The translations under genes were made by a program, and so were the position numbers. Below the pieces are notes generated by a model. It searched no databases and had not been told where the DNA came from. It saw nothing but the letters and a program-made list of their open reading frames with translations. From NCBI RefSeq assembly GCF_963676685.1, contig NC_092348.1:19629386-19693385 (forward strand): a stretch of 64,000 nucleotides of DNA, read 5' to 3'. Source of the stretch: Mytilus edulis (Eukaryota > Mollusca > Bivalvia > Mytilida > Mytilidae). Below, piece after piece: positions 12,286 through 24,080 of this stretch (its first letter is position 1; each line of letters opens with the position of its first letter).

Positions 12286-12480
12286 ACATAGCAGGCCTAT
12301 AATGTGTTACGTCAGACCAGCGTTTCGTCTATATTTGACAAATCAGTCGTGCTCGAAACAAAACAGACCAGTCGGCAAACTCGATAACGAAGCTGAAAAA
12401 AACATTGGGAATAAAATTAGTGCCATATTTTAATTAACTAATAATGCCCTGGAAAAGAAAGTCTTAGTGCTTAAATTTAT
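12286..12480 (-). repeat. Retrozyme-like dispersed repeat, strongly diverged
   Basis: Plus strand: GCAGGCCTATAATGTG, CAGACCAGCGTTTCGTCTA, AATCAGTCGTGCTCG, then AAAGTCTTAGTGCTTAAAT. On the minus strand the hammerhead reads CTGATTT in place of CTGATGA, while GAAAC and the GTC cleavage triplet are kept. Decayed. Confidence 0.5.
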
Positions 12481-12513
12481 CTGATTTTACAGAAAAAGAC
12501 AAATCAATAATGT

Positions 12514-12651
12514 GCAGTGGGGATCCAGAAAGGGGGGTTCAACCAGCCCTTTTTGTGGACGATCAATGCATTTGAATGGGGACATATGATTAGACACCCT
12601 TTTATCCGGGTTTGAGAACCCCCCTTTTAAAATGGCTAGATCCTCCCCTGA
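12514..12651 (-). mobile_element. GC-rich MITE with GGATCC-type ends
   Basis: A GC-rich island in AT-rich DNA with inverted ends. The left end is CAGTGGGGATCCAGAAAGGGGGGTTC; the right end, in reverse complement, is CAGGGGAGGATCTAGCC...AAAAGGGGGGTTC. Internal blocks (GACGATCAATGCATTTGAATGGGGAC, TTATCCGGGTTTGAG) match a non-autonomous repeat I recall as common in molluscs. No coding capacity. Confidence 0.65.
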
Positions 12652-13039
12652 TATTTCATTTTAGCACTTACTACTGGACTATGATATGATATAAAAATCA
12701 AATTGTATAAACAATTACGTATGCATAAAGCAAAATTGGTCAGAAATAAAAACTAAAGTATACAAGAACAACCGTCACCACATCATTCTTAGATAAAAAA
12801 GAAATTACGAGTTCGTGTCAATCTTTCAGTTAGCACATGCTAAGCTTACTTAACGAAAACAAGACTAAACACAATTACATATTCAAACAATAAGGACTAC
12901 ATGGTACCTAATTTGATAAAGAATGAAAAAAAAAACATAACAAAGAAAATTTAAAATTATCAAACTTCAGCCATCCACAACGTTCAAAAAAAATAAAATT
13001 AGTTTAAGGCAAACACATTCAATCCTTGACAAACGTTAA
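12652..13039. other. Unassigned AT-rich sequence
   Basis: No supported feature; A-rich runs only. Confidence 0.45.
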
Positions 13040-13110
13040 ATGTAAAAAAGAAGATGTGGTATTATTGCCAATGAGACAACTATCCACAAAAGACCAAAAT
13101 AAAAGTACAT
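13040..13110 (+). repeat. Short copy of the GAAGATGTGGTATGATTGCC family
   Basis: AAAAAGAAGATGTGGTATTATTGCC, AATGAGACAACTATCCAC and AAAGACCAAAAT match the 5' end of the family. Confidence 0.6.
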
Positions 13111-15739
13111 TTGGAAATGACACAAACAGTCCATTGATTTGCATCATTACTACATGTGTTTTATATTAAGTTGACAAAAAATATGAAAATAAACTCAATA
13201 GTCCAATAACAACCCCGCGAGTAAGAGGATGGCATTCAGTGAGATAGAATGCATGTGTATGTTTTAGCAATTCTACTGATAAATAATTGACACAGAAAAA
13301 ACTACGAATTTGGGTTTTTTGCTTATTTTGCTTGTTAAAGCACGTTTACAAAAAAATAGACGATTAAGGACTTGAAAACTTTATTACAGGCATATCGATC
13401 TACGTTCAAGATATTGGAAAGGAGTTTTTAAAGATAGTATAGATATTTTTTTTGTAGTATGACAGTCAGTACTGAAGAATAGGTTCTATTGTATGCGGGT
13501 TCGTGGATTAGTCAAATAGTTGCATGAAGATATATTTACATTAATTCTTTAGTTATTTAATCGGTAATAGCCATAAGCTTTCAAATCATGAATGATTTCA
13601 TTTTCTTATTGTATAATGGCTATAAATTCATAGAATCTGAAGAAAATGTAGTTTATCAAAGAGGATGATTTATGTATGCATATTTATATACAGAAATAAA
13701 TGGAAAGTGTTTTCTTCACTTTTTTGTTTATATTCTGATAGCATTTTAACAAGACTAGCATTCTCTTGAAATGTAAATATCCATATCGTGTGGATTTTAA
13801 CTATAGAATGCATGTTTGGGAACAAGTTCTGACTATCATAGTATATTAAAAAAAAATAAAGGAACGTATCATTCTAAAAAATATGTTACTTGTAAATTAG
13901 CCTAAAACACGAATTTTATAAAACTTGAACATTAATTGATTGGTGTTTAACGCCACTTTCAACAATGTTTTTCGAATTCGAGGCATTCATATTTTTTGTT
14001 GTTAAAAATTAGTATAAAAGACATCTTCAAATATATGATTTTGAACTTGAACGGTATTCAGACAATTTTAAGCCAATTTAAAACTGTCACTCTACCATAA
14101 TTTATTCTGTGTGCTTATTTTTCTTTTTTTCTCCCTTCAAAATATAAGATATGTTACATAAATTAACCTGATAATTAAAGTCCATGGTAAAATCTCTTAT
14201 AACTACAAAAGCAAATGTAAGTAGTAAATATTATTTTTCGGACAGTTGGTTCTTGTCAGTAAATATCAACAATAAATTAACAACACAGAAAAAAACTCAT
14301 TATCGTTCGACTTTTAGAAAAAGAGGAATCCCTGTTTTTATTGTCAGTTCAATTTGCAATTCTTTTTCTCGGCATGTATTTTTTTCTCTCTCTACGCTAA
14401 CGACTTTTTGATTGCTCGTTCTATTGACATTATGTTTACGTTTTGGTTCGTGTCAATTAATGCTATGATCAAAGGTAAAGAAGAACATACTAATTAAAGT
14501 GTTGCATACATGCAGATGGGTTTTCTTCTGTTCTATCAACAGATACAATATTGTAGAAAAATAACAGGACGATAGGCGCTTAAATGAGTATTAATGTTTA
14601 CATAAATGACAATAATGACCGAAAGAACATAAATATTTAGAAAAGAAAGAAATATCAGAACTAAACGCAGATATCGTCTGAAAAAATATACCGCAGAAAA
14701 TATATTAACCAAATATTTAAACAAATTATGAAAAGATATTGCACAAATAAAACAAAAGTAACTAAAGCTTCACAGGTTCTACGTTTATAGTCATCTGTAT
14801 AAGATGTCTGTTAAAATTTCTAGTGCTAATTTACCCTGTTTGGACGATTATGTTCATTTGACGTCATCTGACGATGTGTTTCCAAACTCGTTCGCTTTGC
14901 TCGTGTCTATAATCTATAGTATAGAGACGTTTTAGATTTTCTATGTATTATAACTTGTAAATTGATGTCACAGGGATTCTGTTGCAATGAATTAGATATG
15001 ACGTTTACATGATTATTTTATAGGCAAACATGTTTTGTTTTGAAGTATTGCTGTAATTCTGTTTTCTTATTAAAACACAATATAGCACCCTACTTTAAGG
15101 TAGATATGGTGTCTTCCTCCATCTTGGATTTGGAAATACCAGAAAACAAGGTCTAGATCTTTAATAGAATGCACAAATTTTGAGAGTAGTAGGAAATTCA
15201 TGTGTAAGAAAAATATTGTTTATAAAGCCCGTAAAATTATATATGTTCCATCTCAACTCCATCTTAATTCATATATAAACTAAATTCTTAATGTTTATCA
15301 ATTTAACACAATAGTAAGATATTTGAGTTTTATACATATCAGTACTAGCATTGATTTTTGGTTTTTATAAATTAAAACATGCATTGCTTGCTATACGGTT
15401 GTGGAATTTATTGTCGATATTATGGACCTATATTTTGGCATTAAATGGCACAACATAATGCTTTGTCAGACGGTTGATGACGTATAAATACTAAATTCGT
15501 TAGACTGGTACTTGAAGATACTTAAGTCAAGGAGAACATAATTTATTTATTAGATTTTATTGGCGTTAAACTAGCTTTCAGTAACTCATAAAACTCTCAG
15601 AATTCATACATTTGCATCTATTGTCTCTTTGTTAGTTGTTGTCGTGCTGCTCGTAACATGTCTTACAATATTAATTACTAATTGTCCTGAATTTTGGTTG
15701 TATTCATGTTGCTCAATTATATTTTTGAGTGTCTGATTG
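13111..15739. other. Unassigned AT-rich sequence
   Basis: About 2.6 kb with no coding frame, RNA gene or repeat I can support. The open frames at 14184 (plus) and 14536 (minus) are short, hydrophobic or lysine-rich by composition, and carry no recognisable domain. Confidence 0.45.
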
Positions 15740-15857
15740 AATACTATCTGTCTATCTGATTGTGTATTCTTCTTTTGACCATGCTGATGTTAGTTGTTCA
15801 AGATCTATTTTCTTCTGTATGTAACGTAGCTCAATCACCATAAGTATGTGTCTTATT

Positions 15858-16611
15858 GTGTCAGACCACCAATTCACTCCAACCAAACAGTAAAATCACA
15901 AAAATACTTAAATCAGAGGAAAATCAAATCGGGAAGTCCACAATCACATGGCAAAATCAAATGAAAAAAACCCACATCAAAGACGAATGGACAAGAACTG
16001 TCATATTTCTGACTTGGTACAGGCATTTTCAAATGTAGAAAATGATGGATCAAACCTGGTTTTATAGCGCTAAACCTCTCAGTTAGTTGACAATCTCATC
16101 AAATTCCGTTATATGTACAATAATGCGTGAACTAAACAGGCATAATAAATAAAATAGTCCAAATAATGGTACAGCAGTCATCCTCAATTTAGAACGTATG
16201 TTAAAGTAGCCCTCTGACACAAAATAGTGATTTAGATGACATTGTGTACTGAAACAAATTTGCAGGAATGAAACTTTTGGTGAAAGAGAAATATATTTAG
16301 ATCATTTTGAATCAATTGCATTTGTCTATGAGTTTGCATGTAAAAGTGAGGATAAAAGTAAACTAAATTAAGATTTCCAGAAAACTAGGGGTTATTTCAA
16401 GTACTAAAAGTAGTACTTGTGTTCCGTATGTCAGTTTATGCATATGAGACTTTATTGGTAGGTTGAAAATTGGCATGAACAAAGGTAATACATGTACAAT
16501 TCAGGATGTATCTGGTTGCAATGAAGTTAAACTAAAAGTAAAAATTTAGAAAGTTGTGAAAATTGCAAATTTGGTAAAATAGATAGAAATTTAGAATTGG
16601 TGGTCTGACAC
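15858..16611. mobile_element. 754-bp element with 18-bp terminal inverted repeats
   Basis: The left end GTGTCAGACCACCAATTC (15858-15875) and the right end GAATTGGTGGTCTGACAC (16594-16611) are perfect reverse complements. The outer flanks re-form a minisatellite unit (ATGTGTCTTAT on the left, ATGGACTACTA on the right), so the element landed inside a unit. A short target duplication is possible (CTTAT left, CTCAT right) but imperfect. It holds no transposase, so it is non-autonomous; its superfamily is not known to me. A copy of the A-rich repeat is nested in its left half. Confidence 0.82.
15884..16150 (-). repeat. A-rich dispersed repeat nested in the 754-bp element
   Basis: AAAATCACAAAAATACTTAAATC, GAGGAAAATCAAATCGGGAAGTCC, AAACCCACATCAAAGACGAATGG, AAGAACTGTCATATTTCTGACTTGG, TACAGGCATTTTC and AAACCTGGTTTTATAGCGC follow the family order. 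Its position between the inverted ends implies that it inserted after that element or was captured by it. Confidence 0.65.
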
Positions 16612-17245
16612 CTCATGGACTACTAATTGTCTTGCTCTTGCTTATTCTTCGTTTGACCATACTGATGTTGGTCGTTCAAGATCTTTGTTCATATGTTGGT
16701 AACGTAACTCAATCACCAGTGTTATGTGTCTTATGTATTACTATTTTTCTGGCGGCTTGCTTTATCTTCTTTTGACCATGCTGATGTTCGTCGTTCACTA
16801 TCTTTGTTTTTCTGTTTTTAAGGTTGCTCAACCACAAGTGTTATGTGTCTTTTGTTATACTATATTTCTGACTGCTTGTTAAATCTTCTTTTGATTATGC
16901 AGATATTTGTTGTTCAAGTTCTTTCATCTCATGTTGTTAACGTAGCTCAATCGACAGTGCTATGTGTCTAATGGACATCTATTTGTCTGACTCTTCTTTT
17001 TATAATGCTGATGTCTGTCGTTCAAGGTATTTGATCCTCTGTTTTTGAGGTAGGTCAATCCCCAGTGTTATGTATCTTATGGACTATTATTTGTCAAGCT
17101 GTTTGTTTGTTCCTCTTTTGACCATGCCCATGTGTGTCTTTCAATGTCTTTGTTCATCTGTTTTAAAGCTGGCCAAAAAATAAATGATAAGTGTCGTATG
17201 CACTACTATTTGTCTAGCAGCTTATTTATTCTTTGTATCTGTTTG

Positions 17246-17347
17246 GCTTTATAACTATTTTGATCTGAGCGTCACTGATGAGTCTTATGTAGACGACACG
17301 GGCGTCTGGCGTATTAAATTATAATCCTGGTACCTTTAATAACTATT
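17246..17347 (+). repeat. Retrozyme-like repeat, sense copy inside the minisatellite
   Basis: Reads TTTGGCTTTATAACTATTTTGA, the hammerhead region, TATTAAATTATAATCCTGG and TACCTTTAATAACTATT. It lies between minisatellite units, so it inserted there after the array formed. It is a short form, lacking the TTGTGCCAAATACGGC side of longer copies. Confidence 0.75.
17267..17313 (+). ncRNA. Hammerhead ribozyme, type I, mutated core
   Basis: Order of parts: helix I strand GCGTCA, core CTGATGA, helix II GTCT/AGAC closing a short loop, core, short helix III, cleavage triplet GTC, helix I return strand TGGCGT. The invariant GAAA reads GACA here (CGACAC), so cleavage activity is probably lost. Confidence 0.7.
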
Positions 17348-17736
17348 GTTATTTTTCTTTTGACTATGCTGATGTCGGTCTTTCTAGGTCTAAGTTATCC
17401 GTCTTATAGACTACTATTTGTCTAGCTGCTTGTCTAGTCATCTTTTGCCATATTTTTTTCGATCCCTCAATGTCTTATTGCTTTTGTGTTGCTCAATCTC
17501 TAGTTTCTGGGTCTTATTGACTATTGTACTACTATTGATCTAGCTCTGTGTATGCGTTTTTATTAACTATGCTCTTCCCCTTCATTGAGTTATGTTTTTT
17601 ATTATTTTATCCGTTGTATTTTCCCACCTTGTAATAGTGTAGTACGCCAAATGGGGAGCTATACTTTGTACTATATAACGATAAAGGTCATTCCCTGTAC
17701 TTAGGTGTAACAATTTTGACGTAAATAGACTTCATT

Positions 17737-18984
17737 TATCAATATGTCTGCAATTTTAGATAAATTGATACAAGGTCTTCGCTCTTCTGTTGTATACTGA
17801 TAACTGTGCACGTCTTCAGATTTCATCTTCAAATTATTAACTATTTTGTTTCAAATAAATTGTACTTCATGCTGTGCCTTGTAGTAAATGTCGAGGCGAT
17901 GCATTCTGGTTGTGCATACTGATCCACCTGAATATCTTTCTCATTTATTTCTATACAACCGTTTCTTTCAATGCTGTAAATTATAATTGTTTTTGCAATT
18001 TATTTAAATCAAGAACACGTCGCACAGAAGTCGTCGTAAACAGTGTAATGTACAGTCCACACTTTATAAATCGATCATTTTCAGAGGCACCATATCTGAT
18101 CAATCACCAAAAGTCCTTTGTAGAGTTTTAAATTGGAAAAATATATCTATACGTCTTTTAATCCTCTTTAAGCATTTTAATTCTTAAAAAAAATATCTTT
18201 CTTTTTGAATTTCATCCCGCTGTTTCGTCGCTTACTTGTTAAAATCATTTATATATTTATATTACAAAGCGGCTAGAGGGATGATACTATTGACAGTACC
18301 CAAAATAAGATATTATAACTATATATAGCTATAATATGCATCTTCAATCTTCAAAGAAACTTGAAACATATATCAATACGTCTGCAATTTTAGATAAATT
18401 GATACAAGGTTTTCGCTCTTCTGTTGTATACTGATAACTGTGCACGTCTTCAGATTTCATCTTCAAATTATTAACTATTTTGTTTCAAATAAATTGTACT
18501 TCATGCTGTGCCTTGTAGTAAATGTCGAGGCGATGCATTCTGGTTGTGCATACCGATCCACCTGAATGTCTTTCTCATTTATTTCTATACAACCGTTTCT
18601 TTCAATGCTGTAAATTATAATTGTTTTTGCAATTTATCTAAATCAAGAACACGTCGCACAGAAGTCGTCGTAAACAGTGCAATGTACAGTCCACACTTTA
18701 TAAATCAGAATCTCAATCGATCATTTTCAGAGGCACCATATCTGATCAATCGTCGAACTCTTTTGAAGAGTTTGCCAAATTGGAAAAATATATCTATACG
18801 TCTTTTAACCCTCTTTTAGCATTCTAATTCTTATAAAAAATATCTTTCTTTTTGAATTTCATCCTCCTGTTTCATCGCAAAAGCGGTTAGAGGGATGATA
18901 CTATGGACAGTACCCCAAATAAGATATTATAACTATATATAGCTATAATATGTATATTCAATCTTCAAAGAAACTTGAAACATA
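17737..18984. repeat. Tandem duplication, 634-bp unit, two copies
   Basis: Copy 1 is 17737-18370 and copy 2 is 18371-18984. They are nearly identical over long runs (TATCAATAYGTCTGCAATT start, CGAGGCGATGCATTCTGG, CACGTCGCACAGAAGTCGTCG, AACTATATATAGCTATAAT end), with small indels near 18065/18705, 18100/18750 and 18225/18870. Each copy has an open frame (17874-18131 and 18508-18819) starting MPCSKCRGDAFWLC. The few differences that distinguish the two frames change the amino acid, so I see no sign of protein constraint and do not call genes. Confidence 0.88.
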
Positions 18985-19679
18985 TTATGTTAAGTTTTAC
19001 CATGGACGAGTTGTCGAGCGAACAAGACACAGTACAAGTGGAACTGTCACAATGCCTGCTTCAGTAGAGTTTGACAAACTTACATTGTTAAAATTTAATA
19101 CGAAGGATATGTGTATATCATTTACCATATACATTTGGAATTGAAAAAGTATGGAGTTTAACGCACTATCAAGAATCAATCATGAACGACCAAAATGTCG
19201 GTCATTGTACAGTCAACCACCTTTTTCCATCTTGGCTCATATCATAGATGTGATACATGTCTGTCTACATACATGCTTTAAGATCGTGATAGCCAGATGG
19301 TTTTATATACTTTTATTAACAGTAATATCAACATTATGTCTTTTATATGCTTATATGCATTTTATACGTCTGTTTTATGGACACCTGTCCGCCTTTTGCA
19401 CAATCTAGAGTGCATCCAGTCTGTTGTGCTAAAATTGAACGGAAATAGTAAGTTAAATATTTTTCCTAAATGTGTGTATATTTAATCATATGATAAAAAA
19501 GTGAAATTTCGATCAGGTTTGTTTAGGTCTGGAGCTGGCATGTCAATACCTGCTAGCAGTCCTTTGTTAATGTATGCAGAGCACTGTAATTTTGCTTAGA
19601 TTCTTCGGTTACCTATTATAAAATCGGACTAGAACTTCTTTTAACATAATGTGCGTTTTGCTGTGTAACCCCGCCGCAT

Positions 19680-19880
19680 TTTTGCGCCTGTATTAATTCA
19701 GGAACTTATAGAGTTTGTTAGTATTAGTATTTGTTTTTTTATTATTTGGTTCATTTATATGTTTCGTAGTTAAGTGTGGCATCCATTTTGCTGAACTAGT
19801 ATATATTTTTTTGTGTAAAGGGAAGCTGAAACCTGCCTCCGGCCTCGTGACTTTCTCTCTCTGAGTTGAATTGTATTCAC
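19680..19880 (-). repeat. Dispersed repeat, minus-strand copy of the 25.6-kb family
   Basis: Plus strand reads TCGTAGTTAAGTGTGGCATCCATTTTGCTGAACTAGTATATATTTTT, then GGGAAGCTGAAACCTGCCTCCGGCCTCGTGACTTTCTC. Its reverse complement corresponds to CCCGAAGGTGGTCCTCAGCTGGC...ATGTACTAGTTTAGTGAAAAC near 25680-25740. Abundant mussel-type repeat, no coding potential. Confidence 0.55.
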
Positions 19881-21058
19881 CAAATATAAGGCAACTGGAA
19901 ACTATTTTTGCGACATTTATCCGAAAGCTGTCTTGTTTAAGACGATTCTGATGATGTCGGCTGCTTACAAACATGCGCACGCGCCAACATACAAATAGAA
20001 AAACCTCACATGAATAGACATGCTTAGAATTGCAAGTTCCATCTTCTGTGCATTTTCACAAATTTTTAAACAACTCAATATCATTGTCCTAAAGTAAACG
20101 CATTTTACAATGTTAGATATTATTAAGAAATCTATAACACATCTTAAATATGTAAAAATTTTCAAAGTAGAATCGAAATACAAATTCCGTTTTGAATTTT
20201 CATCGGAGTTCGGTATTTTTGTTATTTTTCTTTTTTAGGGTATATAAAAAACAATACAACGCTAAGATAAAATTACATCTAAAATTAGTCTGCTCATCAA
20301 AACGATGTTGCAAATGGGATAGAGAAGTGAAATATGATAGATAAGTACGTTATATCCTAATTTCCGGACAGTTTGGAGTCTCGTCACTATTGTCAACTTT
20401 GACAAACGTAAATTATGATTACATAGTTGTGGCATTGAACCAATTAACTAGATGAAATGTGATATATGCCAAATACGGAAAGATGTTCGTTCAGTCTTTT
20501 GATAAATTGATGAATACCAAAGTTGGTAAATTAAGTTTCGGAATTGAATGGCTAATAAAACAATATCAAAAGAAGGAAATGAATTACATGTAGTTATCCA
20601 AAGTGTTTCTATAAAATCATTTACTTTTGGGCAGCAACGTAAACCAACAAAATGTTGCTTTCGTTAGTTTTTTGTTTTTGAAAAATAAAACAAAAAGGCT
20701 CTTGCAAGGTTACTAGTATTTAATTTCCATTTAAGATATTCATGATGTCCTGTCACTTTATAAACAGTAAACTAAAATACCGAAGTAACGAAATTTCAGT
20801 GCGTTCTTGCATCCCATTTATCCTTGTAAAACTCGACATTATTGATACTACCAAGACAAATTAGAATTGATGACACCTGGGATTTTGAATTTTCCAATTG
20901 TCAACTACTCATTTCTCATGGCTATGTGTTTTATTCTTTGAAAAACAAGATTCACGAACAAAAAGTTCGAACATTTGATCAGCTGGTAGTTTTGATTTTG
21001 CGTAGGATTATGAGATATAACGTATATAAGTTACCGTGAAAAAGGGACGAACCCTTAA
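19881..21058. other. Mostly unassigned, one short A-rich repeat fragment
   Basis: The only repeat trace is 20183-20236, where TTCCGTTTTGAATTTTCATCGGAGTTCGG matches the reverse complement of the A-rich family. The rest holds no supported feature. Confidence 0.45.
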
Positions 21059-21100
21059 TAATAGTTATCAAAGGTACCAGGATTATAAGCTGACTGCATG
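21059..21100 (-). repeat. Truncated retrozyme-like repeat end
   Basis: ATAGTTATCAAAGGTACCAGGATTATAA is the outer end of the hammerhead repeat family. The copy stops before the ribozyme. Confidence 0.65.
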
Positions 21101-21569
21101 CTCTTTATTCTGAGATCAAACATATCGATTCATGCGAAAAATATTTGGTGCTACACATATATTAAAGATATGATATATCCAAACTCAAGCTACAGCTAAT
21201 CTGCACTAACTGCCAATGGTTTATTAAAACAATGTCATCAAGCACACAACATGCAGATTTGTGTTTATTTTCTAACACCCATAATATATCATGTTATCGA
21301 GTTAACCTATGGTCTCTTTCTTTTTTATATATTAAATGACAAACAATATTACACGTACTGCATTTTATTTTGAAATAAAATGTCATCAACACTAGTTTGA
21401 CATATGCACGCAAAAAGGACAATATAGCACTGACGTACTTGTTGACCTGGCAGACAGTAAACACAAACATTTAACAAAGATAAACAAAAGTAAGATATAT
21501 GGTACAATAATGTAACAATTATCAATGAAAACAATGATATTATGTGACTCAAACTAATACATATCCATG

Positions 21570-21815
21570 TGAACTTATTGTACTTGGTTTGATATTATTA
21601 ACCTGCTGTCCTTTCATATTGGTGGTATAGTGTACTTGAAATCATTTGGATTTATGTTCTTGTTAATGATAATGTCCCTTGAATAATTTAATTGATATAT
21701 ACTTTTGAACTAATTGTACCTGGTTTGATATTATAAACCTGCTGTCCTTTCATGTTGGTGATAAAGTGTACTCGAAGTCATTTGGATTGATAATCTTGTT
21801 AATGATAACGTCCTT
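21570..21815. repeat. Tandem duplication, 136-bp period
   Basis: ATTGTACTTGGTTTGATATTATTAACCTGCTGTCCTTTCAT at 21577 recurs at 21713 with few changes. TGTACTTGAAATCATTTGGATT and TTGTTAATGATAATGTCC also recur. Two copies. Confidence 0.75.
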
Positions 21816-21869
21816 TCCTACCTATTATGTTTGTTAGTTTTGTTCAATTATCGTTTCCAATATAATGGA

Positions 21870-22135
21870 ATTTCATGCGACTGTCATACAAGTGAGAGGT
21901 TTGGCTTGCCAGTGGTGTAAATAGTTATCAAAGGTTCCAGGCGCATAATCTGATACGCTAGACGCGCGTTTCGTCTACATGAGAATCATCAGTGACGCTT
22001 TGATAAAAATAGTTAGAAAGTCAAACAAGTATAAAGTTAAAGAGAATTGAGATACCAAAATTCCAAAAACGTTGTGCCAAATATGGCTAAGGTTATCTAT
22101 GCTGGAATAAGAAAATCCTTAGTATTTCGAAAAAT
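21870..22135 (-). repeat. Retrozyme-like dispersed repeat, long copy
   Basis: Begins with GACTGTCATACAAGTGAGAGGTTTGGCTTGCCAGTGGTGTAA, continues with ATAGTTATCAAAGGTTCCAGG, the antisense hammerhead, AAGTCAAACAAGTATAAAGTT, CAAAATTCCAAAAACGTTGTGCCAAATATGGCTAAGG, and ends GAATAAGAAAATCCTTAGTATTTCG. The last two blocks in reverse complement match the start of the PLE pseudo-LTR (TTATCCCAGGCGGGTAACCC, CAACTTTTTGGAACTTTTGG). Confidence 0.75.
21954..21999 (-). ncRNA. Hammerhead ribozyme, type I, nearly intact
   Basis: Minus strand: helix I GCGTCA, CTGATGA intact, helix II TTCT/AGAC, GAAA intact, short helix III, GTC cleavage triplet, helix I return TAGCGT. The first helix II pair is T with C instead of G-C, and helix I has one mismatch. 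Activity is uncertain. Confidence 0.75.
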
Positions 22136-22139
22136 TCAT

Positions 22140-23635
22140 ACTTTGATTGAAACTGTCATTTGCTCGGTCAAATGTTATCACTCCGATTTGATTCAAACTC
22201 TCAAATTTGATAAATATCATTCACAAATATGTCCAAACTATAAAATTCCGAAAGAAACAATATACAATGTCACAAAAGCAATTGATATGACCTCTGAAAA
22301 TTGCTAATAAAATCATATTTGACCTTGATGTAAATATCAAAACAGGGACGTGCAAAATTATAACAATGACATTTCCCAGTTATGTTTGATTTCAAATCAT
22401 TGATAAAAAAATGAAAGTAATAAAACTTTTGACCTGAATTACAATGATTGTTTTGCTAGACAAATCAGTCAACGAATCGGTCTTATTTTCTTATTTGTCT
22501 ACATAAGTTTTAAGTTGCACGGACATTTTGAGCTTATATGGAGCCAATCTCTAAATGATCTCTAAATGAACACAATTAGATTTAAATATTGTCTGGAAAA
22601 ATTGATCAATAAGAATCGTTTTTTTTTATTTAAAAAAATTGAATCAAAATTCTTACTCATTGCAAAATATTATTTCATAGTCCGGTTTTTAAGTTCAAAC
22701 CGAATTTTGTTCCAATCGTTGGAAAATCGATACATAGTTTAATGATCTTTAATTACTGACAATTTAATCATTACAGATATCAGGTATATTAAGTGCGAGT
22801 GTGAAGATGAACTTAAGCATACATATATACTCTGACATTTCCTTGTTTAAGTAAAAAGCGTACTAAAGGATTCCATTTGGTTGCTAACAAATCTGTTCAT
22901 AATAACAACAGGTGGTTGGAGAAACTAACCTTTGTCTTAATTACAATGTTCAATAATATATGATATACTTATTATGTCTATAGAAATGTTGATCATACCA
23001 TCAGATGATATTATTGTTGTATAATTAAAATGAAAATTATATTCTTGCAAAAGGGATAATTAATGTTTATAAAAATGAATTTGACTATGAATTTATTTTT
23101 TGTTGATGTAAAATGCAAATATAGAGGCCAATTCATATTGTTTTTTTTTCTTGGTACCAAAATGTAAATGGTTTTCATGATTTGCAATGGAAGGAAGTAC
23201 TAAACATTTTCATGTCGTTGTAGCACCGATAATATATCAGTACATACCATTGTAAATCAACACACAATGATGATGAGGAACTACTGAGATCTCCTGTTTT
23301 TCGGTGGGATTCATTTTGTAATTTGTACACATTTGTATTACTATTTGTATACATTTGTATTCCTATTTGTCTTTTGGGCTTTTTTTTTAAGATTGTTTCA
23401 ACTAGTAAGTATGAAAAAGTCTTTTAATATATATTTTGTCTCTGATTTACTCTTTGGATCTGATAAATGTGAACTGTCTATTTGCTTTATTCTTACATTA
23501 TTATAACATATCACAAAGAAGGATTTTCGCCAAAGAATAAAACTCCTGTGATATGCATGCATTGCTTATATCTTTATTTTGTTTTGCCATAACGTTGTCA
23601 ATTTATTATCGACGTATGAGCCTTTGGTATATTTA
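22140..23635. other. Unassigned AT-rich sequence
   Basis: No recognisable gene or repeat. The open frame at 22047-22307 is partly retrozyme-repeat sequence and is not a gene. Confidence 0.45.
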
Positions 23636-24080
23636 GCATCTACTTTCCTCAAGTATTGTATTTACAAGTTTTTTTGTTTCGCAATATGTTCATTGATTGG
23701 AATTCGTTGTTGTTCATAATTAGGATCTGATTTGCATATTACACTTTCATTACTATCGTTATGAATATTCTTATTCAATGATCCACTCTAAGTACAGATG
23801 ATTTTTGTCTCCCTTTAACTGTAATGTATTCATCACTGTATATGTTATCCAACTGGCTAAACTTTTCCCATTCAACTGAAACTGTTACGGTTCGTTTGCA
23901 GTTTACTCAAAATACGAAAAATTGTATCTTACATCTTATCTCAAAATATATCTAATTTCAATGTGTGATATAATTGATCTTTTTAGACAGTGGTTTACTA
24001 ACACTGATTAATGAAAATAATATTTTTGAATTTCATGCGCCTGATGCGCGTATCTGGTTTAACATTCACCAGGCTCAAAC
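23636..24080 (+). repeat. 445-bp repeat, paralogue of 27952-28398
   Basis: Runs from GCATCTACTTTCCTCAAG to CACCAGGCTCAAAC and is nearly identical to 27952-28398 throughout, with scattered substitutions and small indels. Contains CCTGATGCGCGTATCTGG near its end. The second copy sits inside a gypsy reverse transcriptase gene. No coding frame. Confidence 0.88.

Larger units (their letters stand above)
15740..17600 (+). repeat. Degenerate ~118-bp minisatellite, interrupted twice
   Basis: A repeated unit contains TTTTGACCATGCTGATGT, a GTTCAAGATCTTTG-like block, GTAGCTCAATCACCAGTG, TTATGTGTCTTATGGAC and TACTATTTGTCTAGCTGCTTG. The GACCATGCTGATGT anchor recurs near 15777, 16654, 16774, 16893, 17003, 17116 and 17360, with weaker traces near 17437 and 17557; intact neighbours are 110-120 bp apart. 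The 876-bp gap between the first two anchors is explained by the 754-bp element at 15858-16611. The gap before 17360 is explained by the hammerhead repeat at 17246-17347. Confidence 0.8.

Noticed and set aside
17874..18819. Paired open frames MPCSKCRGDAFWLC... as a small gene family
   Set aside because: They come from a recent tandem DNA duplication; the few differences are amino-acid changing and there is no recognisable domain.
19151..20183. Several short open frames on both strands
   Set aside because: Overlapping, compositionally biased and partly within a dispersed repeat; no motif.
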